From Lachnospiraceae bacterium KGMB03038 (GTDB taxonomy: Bacteria > Bacillota > Clostridia > Lachnospirales > Lachnospiraceae), in contig CP041667.1 of NCBI GenBank assembly GCA_007361935.1, forward strand, positions 2,384,501 to 2,448,500: 64,000 nt of DNA, written 5' to 3'. Of this stretch, positions 58,429-64,000 are shown in pieces. The position numbers and the translations under genes are program-made. A model generated the notes under the pieces. The model saw only the letters and a list, made by a program, of their open reading frames with translations. It ran no database searches and was not told the DNA's origin. Within the stretch, counting starts at the first letter, position 1. Each line of letters begins with the position of its first letter.

Positions 58429-59721
58429 CTATTTTTTATCTTCCACCGGAATTGTCACTTTCAATACAAAAATATCGTTCTCAGCCTTTGTCACACACTC
58501 CCCACCATATTTTTCCACGGCTGTCCTGATATTGATAAGCCCCAGTCCGTGCAAAAAGCGATCCTTTTTCGTTGTTTTCCCATCGTACAGCTGATCCATC
58601 CTCCGGCTGTTCTCTATCGTGATCACCAGCATATCCCTCAGCCGCCCTGCCTTCATCGTAATAAACCGCATATCTTCCGGCAGGCGCTCGCAAGCTTCCA
58701 TAGCATTATCCAATGCGTTTCCAAAGATTGTGCTTACATCCAGCGGATCGATAAACCCGCCGTCCCCAAACTGCAAAGAAGCCGTAAAATCTATCTTTTT
58801 CTCTCTTGCCGCGCGCATCTTATCCCGCAGGAGCATATCCAGATAATCATTTCCTGTATGCCGGTAATTCTCATAGCTTTCAATCTCCTTCTGAAGAGAT
58901 TGGATCGACTGTTTTGCTTCCTCCGTTCCCTGTTTCCCCTGAAGGATGATCAAGTGGTTCTTCAGATCATGATAGATCCGCCGCACCCTCTCTTCCTCGT
59001 TGATCCGGTCTTTGTAGAAAGCCTGCCGCATTTCCAATTCCCTGGCTCTTGCTTCACTTTGCATCGCGCCGCAGATATAAGAAATCAGATAGATACTGCT
59101 GAAACTTGTAAAGATTGCCGCGATGCAAGGCGGATACACGCTGATCGGATGATTCGGCATAAAATACAGAATCGACAATACCGCTACAAAAGGCGCCAGC
59201 ATCACAAGGTCGATCACCAGCCACATCCGGTCTGTTACATTTTCCTGGACCTTCTTAAGACAGTTTTTCAGCAGCCAATAGACTAAGATCCAGAATGTCA
59301 GACGGATAATATTAGATAAAAGATAGAAAATCGTACTGATCAAAAGCTGTTCCTGGGTAAAATCTGGTTCCTCAACAGATACGCCTATCAGTTGGAAAAA
59401 CAGCCTTCCTCCCAAATCCTGCATAAGATAATTTACCGCGACTACCGCCGGATAGAAGATCAGACAGGCCGCCAGCTTTTCCTTCAGACTGCCCTGATGA
59501 AAGATCACAAGACACAGGAGGAATCCGCATAAAGAATATGCCAGAGCCGGAAAGTCATCCGAATAAACGATCACATTAAAAAAGATCCCTTCCAGCACAA
59601 ACGCGGCTATCTGAAGGATCTTATTTCTTCTAAGCGGCCGGAATCTGGCCAATGTAAAAAAGGCGGCAAATACATACGCCCACTGCGCCAGAAAGGTAAG
59701 CCGGTCTAAAAAGAAAATCAT
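58429..59721 (-). CDS. GHKL-domain sensor histidine kinase
   Basis: A 430-residue kinase with six to seven N-terminal membrane helices (1-220), a coiled linker, phospho-His in RRIYHDLKNHLIILQGKQ, and a GHKL ATPase (DVSTIFGNALDNAMEACERL; FLHGLGLINIRTAVEKYGGE). The ATG at 59721 has GGGGGG nearby and overlaps the regulator stop (ATGA). It ends 2 bp from the operator region of the alcohol dehydrogenase, so their expression may be linked. Confidence 0.92.
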   Translation of the reverse strand: MIFFLDRLTFLAQWAYVFAAFFTLARFRPLRRNKILQIAAFVLEGIFFNVIVYSDDFPALAYSLCGFLLCLVIFHQGSLKEKLAACLIFYPAVVAVNYLMQDLGGRLFFQLIGVSVEEPDFTQEQLLISTIFYLLSNIIRLTFWILVYWLLKNCLKKVQENVTDRMWLVIDLVMLAPFVAVLSILYFMPNHPISVYPPCIAAIFTSFSSIYLISYICGAMQSEARARELEMRQAFYKDRINEEERVRRIYHDLKNHLIILQGKQGTEEAKQSIQSLQKEIESYENYRHTGNDYLDMLLRDKMRAAREKKIDFTASLQFGDGGFIDPLDVSTIFGNALDNAMEACERLPEDMRFITMKAGRLRDMLVITIENSRRMDQLYDGKTTKKDRFLHGLGLINIRTAVEKYGGECVTKAENDIFVLKVTIPVEDKK

Positions 59722-60428
59722 AACCTTTCCCCCCAATAATCTGTCAGTCTCTCCATAAACACCTTCCTTCTGGGCTGGCTGATGGGAAGCTTCTCTCCGG
59801 TTGCCAATGTTAATTCCAGCCTCTTTACTCCTTGGATAAAATAGAGATTCACCAGATAACTGGTATGGCATCGGGCGAATCCCTGGTCTCTCAGCTCTGC
59901 TTCCATCTCCTTCATGCTCCGGTAGCAGATAATATTCTCTTCCTCTGTGTGAAGCAAAAGGTTCCGGTTAAAGGTCTCAATATACCGCAGGCTTTTTAAC
60001 CGCACCTTATATCTGCCCGTGTCATTAAATACCAGGATGGCCGGGTCGTCCATCTGCCGCAGCCGCTTCAAAAACCGATCCATCTCCGCTTTCAGGCGCA
60101 CATATTTCAGCGGTTTGATAATATAATCCGCCGCTTGATACTGATACCCCTCCAGACTATATTCCGTCATTGTAGTCAGAAAGATGATCCCTACCTTTTC
60201 GTCCAGCTTCCGGATTTTCTTGGCAGCCCGCAGACCATCTACCCGCCGCATCTGGATATCCAAGAAGATCAGATCAATGGTAGGATCGTATCTTTCGATC
60301 AATTCCAGGCCGTCGTAATAGACAGTGATCTTAATCTCCCGGCTGGTCTGTGCCCCATACTGACGCAGAAGTTCTGACAGATACTTTACAAATTCTTTCT
60401 CATCGTCACAGATTGCTACGTGTATCAT
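59718..60428 (-). CDS. LytTR-family response regulator
   Basis: A 236-residue regulator: receiver (HVAICDDEKEFVKYLSELLR, phospho-Asp in TIDLIFLDIQMRRVDGLRAA) and a LytTR domain (LRYIETFNRNLLLHTEEENI, then FARCHTSYLVNLYFIQGVKR). The ATG at 60428 is chosen, with AAGG about 9 nt upstream, over a TTG nine bases earlier. It pairs with the GHKL kinase and lies 15 bp after the activase gene, so it may regulate the dehydratase-like genes. Confidence 0.93.
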   Translation of the reverse strand: MIHVAICDDEKEFVKYLSELLRQYGAQTSREIKITVYYDGLELIERYDPTIDLIFLDIQMRRVDGLRAAKKIRKLDEKVGIIFLTTMTEYSLEGYQYQAADYIIKPLKYVRLKAEMDRFLKRLRQMDDPAILVFNDTGRYKVRLKSLRYIETFNRNLLLHTEEENIICYRSMKEMEAELRDQGFARCHTSYLVNLYFIQGVKRLELTLATGEKLPISQPRRKVFMERLTDYWGERL

Positions 60429-60443
60429 CTCTGTCAACCTTCT

Positions 60444-61397
60444 CTACTGCCGTACAGCTCCATTGTCGCACCGATTCCCCCAGGAGTCGATCAGCAGGCC
60501 GTCCCGATAGACGCAGATGATCTCACAGTGATTGGCGCATTTCCCGCAGATCACTTCTCTGGTCTTGAATTCCATCTCGGCAACATCAAAAGAAAAGGCT
60601 CCTTCCTCCTGCTCTTCCCTGGCCAGGACCGCGATTCCAAAAGCTCCCATAAGATGCCCTCTCTCATCCACCAGCACCGGCATCCCCAGTTCCTCCTGGA
60701 ACATATGGACCACGCCGGCGTTTTTACTGACGCCTCCCTGGAATACAACAGGCGCGACGATCTTCTTTCCCTTCGCCACATTGTTCAGGTAATTTCCAGC
60801 CACCGCCTTGCAAAGGCCGGCGATAATCTCTTCTTTGGGACATCCCACCTGCAATTTGTGGACCAAGTCAGACTCCGCGAAAACCGTGCATCTTGCCGCG
60901 ATTGGAGCCGCCTTCTTTGCCTTCAGCGCAATATCTCCAAATTCTTCTACCTCTACCCCCAGACGATGTGCCTGGCTGGACAAAAAGGCCCCGGTTCCCG
61001 CGGCGCACAGAGTATTCATGGCATAATCTACCGCCACCCCGTTTTCAACGCAGATGATCTTAGAATCCTGGCCTCCGATCTCCAGGATCGTGCGCACGTC
61101 TGGATGCAAAGTGGTAGTCCCCACCGCATGGGCGGTAATCTCATTTTTCACCACCTGGGCGCCGATCATACTTCCCACCAGCTTTCTGGCGCTTCCTGTA
61201 GTCCCGGAGGCCGCGATCTGATAGGTTTCTTCATCAAACTGTTCCCGCAGAGCGTGAAGCACCTTTTTCGTAGCCTGGGTAGGATTCCCCTCGGTCCAAA
61301 GATAACACTCCGCCAGAAATCTGTTCTCTTCGTCTATAATAACCCCTTTTGTCGAGATGGAACCGATGTCGATTCCCAGATACGCCTTTTTCTTCAT
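60444..61397 (-). CDS. Acyl-CoA dehydratase activase (HgdC/BadF-type ATPase)
   Basis: A 317-residue protein of the 2-hydroxyglutaryl-CoA dehydratase activator family, an ASKHA ATPase dimer holding a bridging [4Fe-4S] cluster. Signature segments are AYLGIDIGSISTKGVIIDEE, ILEIGGQDSKIICVENG, NTLCAAGTGAFLSSQAHRLG and PVVFQGGVSKNAGVVHMFQE. The CxxC-type GKCANHCEI near the C-terminus is an addition to the usual cluster Cys. It overlaps the next gene by 4 nt. Confidence 0.9.
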   Translation of the reverse strand: MKKKAYLGIDIGSISTKGVIIDEENRFLAECYLWTEGNPTQATKKVLHALREQFDEETYQIAASGTTGSARKLVGSMIGAQVVKNEITAHAVGTTTLHPDVRTILEIGGQDSKIICVENGVAVDYAMNTLCAAGTGAFLSSQAHRLGVEVEEFGDIALKAKKAAPIAARCTVFAESDLVHKLQVGCPKEEIIAGLCKAVAGNYLNNVAKGKKIVAPVVFQGGVSKNAGVVHMFQEELGMPVLVDERGHLMGAFGIAVLAREEQEEGAFSFDVAEMEFKTREVICGKCANHCEIICVYRDGLLIDSWGNRCDNGAVRQ

Positions 61398-62476
61398 CGC
61401 AATACCTTCTTCTTCCTCTCCAGCATGTCGTAAAATGCTTCTAGTCGTGTGTCCAGTCCTGTGTCGCTCTCCTGCGTATCATAACTTAAGTACAGGATCG
61501 GAATATGATAATCCCTGCTGATATTCTGCAAGACAGGAACCGCATCCAGCTCCGGCGTACACCCAAAGGATTTTACATGGATGATCCCGTCAAAGCCTTT
61601 CTTGGCATAGTCCAGCGCCGCGTTCAATGTCCAGGTCGTGGTGGGACCCATGTTAAACTTTGCGTATTCTTTTATCCTGGGCCGCAGGGTCGGTTCCTTC
61701 GCTCGGAAATGACAGTTAGTCACATTCAGGAATCGGTATACAGACGCCCCCAGTCGGACCAGCTTGTCCTGAAGGAATTGATTGGAGCCGGGGTCCATGG
61801 CGGTAAAATATTCCCCCACGATCCCAATGCGCACAGGATGCTCTGGAATCTTTAATTCCAGTTCGCTCATCTTCTGCTTGGCCTTTTGGTACGCTTCCCG
61901 GATTTCCTGGCGGTTTTCCGCCGTCTGCATCTGCAGATAAAACTGACGGTATACCTTTTTAAAACTGCCCTTTACCGCCTCAAATCCCGCGTTTTGATAG
62001 TACAGCGCCTCAATCTCATCCATATATTCCGCCATCTTTACGCCGTCATAGACGCCGGACGTCAATTTCGAAACCTTTAGTTTGGGACTTAAATGTCTGG
62101 CCAGCTTCAGCCAGTCTCCTTTTTTGCCCCCCATATATCCGGCCAAATTGATAAATTCACACTTGTATCCCAATTCCCGAAGGATTTCTTCCTGCAATAC
62201 GCCATAATAATCCAGCCGGCATAATCCCCCTGTTTCCACCAATACATCCGCCCCGGCCTCTACCGCCTCGATCAGACTTCCCAGCGTATGCTTGAAAGGC
62301 GCGCAGGCATAATCCGGGCTATATTTACTTCCCAGCTCCGCCGTCTCTTTGGTAGCGGGAGGCAGGAGCACGTATTTCGCGTCCAGACCCTGCTCCACAA
62401 TATATTTGATCGCATAATTGTAATGATTAAATCTGGGAAACGCGATCTTTTTCTTATCGTCAATTTTGATTTCCAT
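61394..62476 (-). CDS. 2-hydroxyacyl-CoA dehydratase-like (HgdB/DUF2229-type) subunit, larger partner
   Basis: A 360-residue protein of the 2-hydroxyglutaryl-CoA dehydratase/BcrB-type superfamily. Cysteines likely to bind FeS are in SPDYACAPFKHTLGSLIEAV, VETGGLCRLDYYG and HVKSFGCTPELDAVPVLQNI. FPRFNHYNYAIKYIVEQGLD at the start is characteristic. The ATG at 62476 overlaps the previous gene by 17 nt. It works with its smaller partner and the activase; the substrate acyl-CoA is unknown. Confidence 0.82.
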   Translation of the reverse strand: MEIKIDDKKKIAFPRFNHYNYAIKYIVEQGLDAKYVLLPPATKETAELGSKYSPDYACAPFKHTLGSLIEAVEAGADVLVETGGLCRLDYYGVLQEEILRELGYKCEFINLAGYMGGKKGDWLKLARHLSPKLKVSKLTSGVYDGVKMAEYMDEIEALYYQNAGFEAVKGSFKKVYRQFYLQMQTAENRQEIREAYQKAKQKMSELELKIPEHPVRIGIVGEYFTAMDPGSNQFLQDKLVRLGASVYRFLNVTNCHFRAKEPTLRPRIKEYAKFNMGPTTTWTLNAALDYAKKGFDGIIHVKSFGCTPELDAVPVLQNISRDYHIPILYLSYDTQESDTGLDTRLEAFYDMLERKKKVLR

Positions 62477-63401
62477 AGCCGCCTGCCTTCTGATATCTGA
62501 TAATGTCAATAAAACTTTCGATCCTTGTCTCCACTCCCGCCGTGCCGCTCTGGGCATCCAGAGTAAGATTCAGCACCGGAACATTCTTTAAGCGCCGTAC
62601 CAGCATATCATTGACCAGGGCGTCCGGTCCGCAGGGATAGGCGCTGGCCAGTATGATCCCGTCCACTTTCTTTTCCATTAAAAGCGCCGCGCCCACCATC
62701 TCCCGATTGATAAGCCAGGGCATGACCCTGGAGAAATCAAAGCTGCGCTTCAAAGCGTTTCCCCGGTTCACATAATCCGTATAAAGGACTTCCGCCCCCA
62801 TCTTTTCCAGGATCCGGGTCAGTTCTCCGCCCATGCAGGTGTCATGGAGTACATACGGATGCCCCGCCAGCAGCACCTTGTTTTTCTTATTCTCCAGTTT
62901 CGTAAGCTGTTTCTTCTCTTTTGCCTTCAGCCAGGACTCCTGATACTTTTTGGCCTGGCTGTAAGCACGCTTCGTCTCCTTCTTATTCCGTCCCAGGGAT
63001 TCTCCCAGTTTCAGATAGACCTTCTCCTCCGTTGTCTTGTCATACCAGTCGTAACTGACCGTCAGGATCTGGATCTGCTCGTCCCGGAAAATGTTCTGGA
63101 TCAGATCAGGAAGGGCCTGGTATCTGGTGCACATTTTCTCTCGTTTATGATATCCTCCCATTCGTGGAACAAAAACCGCATCGCATTTATCCATCAGCCA
63201 GAGGACATGTCCCAGGTACATCTTAAATGGAAGGCAGGTTTCATCTACCGCCCGGCCGGTTCCATCCTCCAAAAGGCTTCGGTCACTGGATGGGCTTACT
63301 ACGCACTGGAATCCCAGTTGAGTAAAGAATTCTCTCCACAGGACTCCATCCCTATAGGCCATCAGCCCCCTTGGAATTCCAATGGTTTCTATCTTTCGCA
63401 A
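62460..63401 (-). CDS. Acyl-CoA dehydratase activase-related protein (DUF2229-like), smaller partner
   Basis: A 313-residue protein: IETIGIPRGLMAYRDGVLWR at the start, DETCLPFKMYLGHVLWLMDK and IILASAYPCGPDALVNDMLV with conserved cysteines. Related to the DUF2229 part of the large fused activase/dehydratase proteins of Clostridia. A TTG start at 63401 is chosen because AGGAGGG lies 7 nt upstream; an earlier TTG at 63422 has no site. It leads the three-gene operon. Confidence 0.8.
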   Translation of the reverse strand: MRKIETIGIPRGLMAYRDGVLWREFFTQLGFQCVVSPSSDRSLLEDGTGRAVDETCLPFKMYLGHVLWLMDKCDAVFVPRMGGYHKREKMCTRYQALPDLIQNIFRDEQIQILTVSYDWYDKTTEEKVYLKLGESLGRNKKETKRAYSQAKKYQESWLKAKEKKQLTKLENKKNKVLLAGHPYVLHDTCMGGELTRILEKMGAEVLYTDYVNRGNALKRSFDFSRVMPWLINREMVGAALLMEKKVDGIILASAYPCGPDALVNDMLVRRLKNVPVLNLTLDAQSGTAGVETRIESFIDIIRYQKAGGYGNQN

Positions 63402-63592
63402 AATACTTCCCTCCTGTTTCAAGCAGATTCTTTCTCGTAAACAACATAAATTTTCCCACGGATACTATCATATCATCCCTGGCTAAATTTGAAAACAATT
63501 TCTTTACAGTTGATTTTCAATCTCCATACTATCGCAGGGAGAAAATCTGAGAAAACCGCTAAAATACCGGGTTCCCAATATAAAGAAATTCG
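63402..63592. other. Intergenic region at the start of the dehydratase operon
   Basis: About 190 bp with no gene. On the minus strand TTTCAA and TATGAT, 16 nt apart near 63460-63490, are the best promoter candidate for the dehydratase operon, but the match is only fair. No clear operator or hairpin is seen. Confidence 0.4.
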
Positions 63593-64000
63593 TTAATCGT
63601 TATATATGATCGGTTTGATCAGACTCCTGTCATGATTTAAGAATAATCCCATGGCTTCCGGTATCTTATCCATACCGTGATATCTGTGCGTGACCAGTTT
63701 CTCCGGGGCAATTCTTCCTGTCGCGATCAGCTGTGCCATCCGTGACATCCATAGTCTGCCTCCCCGGCATCCGGACCCCTTGATAGTTTTATCTCCATAG
63801 CCGAATCCCCAGACACTCGGATCGATTTCTATCGGATCCCCGCCAAAATAAGCGCTCAGGTTAACGAGAGTACCTCCTTTTTTCAAAATAGACAGTCCTT
63901 TGCTCAGTTCTTTTTCACTGCCGCCGCAAAGAATCACTCCGTCCACCGGCCCTCCATTGTCTTTTACTATCTGTTCCAGATAATCTTCGTTATGATAGTC
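63593..64000 (-). CDS. Zinc-dependent (medium-chain) alcohol dehydrogenase family protein, C-terminal part
   Basis: The gene runs off the right edge; about 135 C-terminal residues are seen. They include the Rossmann-fold end (VDGVILCGGSEKELSKGLSI, then LKKGGTLVNLSAYFGGDPIE) and the typical C-terminal GRIAPEKLVTHRYHGMDKIP. It resembles sorbitol/threonine dehydrogenase-like enzymes that oxidise a secondary alcohol with NAD(P). The zinc ligands and substrate region lie beyond the window. Confidence 0.8.
   Translation of the reverse strand, partial: DYHNEDYLEQIVKDNGGPVDGVILCGGSEKELSKGLSILKKGGTLVNLSAYFGGDPIEIDPSVWGFGYGDKTIKGSGCRGGRLWMSRMAQLIATGRIAPEKLVTHRYHGMDKIPEAMGLFLNHDRSLIKPIIYND

Noticed and set aside
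60420..61433. Plus-strand open frame of 337 codons opposite the activase
   Set aside because: It is the complement of the activase gene, whose motifs are clear; the translated product has no domain.

Overview
The window looks like a chromosome segment of an anaerobic, low-to-mid GC Gram-positive gut bacterium of the Clostridia, most likely a Lachnospiraceae. The support is strong AGGAGG-type ribosome sites, the anaerobic (cbi) cobalamin pathway under a B12 riboswitch, a three-gene oxygen-sensitive 2-hydroxyacyl-CoA dehydratase-like set, GHKL/LytTR two-component systems, and a Tn4451-type mobilizable element carrying a TnpX recombinase and a MobV relaxase. Species cannot be fixed from the sequence alone.

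Layout: (1) 1-1100 holds a partial VOC protein, a flavin reductase and a DUF3795 protein. (2) 1244-13700 is a 13-gene minus-strand cobalamin operon (riboswitch, terminator, cbiD-L-F-G-H-[J-E-T fusion]-A, cobT-U-S, a short second CobU, a CobC-like phosphatase, cbiB), with genes almost all overlapping or abutting. cbiC, cbiP, a cobalt chelatase and cobD are not in the window. (3) 13790-15380 holds small housekeeping genes. (4) 15518-20051 is a LanFEG/CprABC-like peptide-resistance ABC transporter divergent from its OmpR-type two-component system. (5) 20111-21811 is an IS1182-family insertion sequence that landed in a palindromic intergenic repeat and appears to have duplicated it (37 bp). (6) 21864-25192 is a creatininase-family hydrolase with an SSS symporter and a small membrane partner, divergent from a Crp/Fnr regulator; matching palindromes lie at both promoters. 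(7) 25253-34740 holds a PH-like protein, an Agr-type two-component system, a LysR regulator, a heterodimeric ABC exporter, a GNAT protein, a peptidase E-like protein, an NADPH-dependent FMN reductase-type protein and an HxlR regulator.

(8) 34786-48221 is a mobilizable element of about 13.4 kb, bounded by 19-bp imperfect inverted repeats, that splits a small minus-strand gene whose two halves are still recognisable on either side. It carries a pMV158-like oriT, a methyltransferase, an XRE regulator, a Cys-rich VLP protein, RepA, TnpW and TnpX. TnpX is broken by one in-frame stop. About 7 kb of foreign DNA (metal P-type ATPase fragments split by an IS256-family element, a CPBP protease, a GHKL/LytTR pair, an NlpC/P60 fragment) has been inserted into the relaxase gene. 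The left edge of that insert is a 523-bp, nearly identical inverted copy of part of the histidine kinase, fused in frame to the relaxase N-terminus.

(9) 48404-52610 holds a MerR-controlled ABC exporter, an unknown protein and an Rpn-type PD-(D/E)XK nuclease. (10) 52689-55915 is a MacB/FtsX-type ABC transporter. (11) 56049-58427 is an iron alcohol dehydrogenase-flavodoxin-TetR operon with two TGACAC-type palindromes at its promoter. (12) 58429-63401 holds another GHKL/LytTR pair and the dehydratase/activase trio, followed by a partial zinc alcohol dehydrogenase at the right edge. Regulators sit beside the transporters and enzymes they probably control throughout, and the window is mostly intact single-copy genes apart from region 8.
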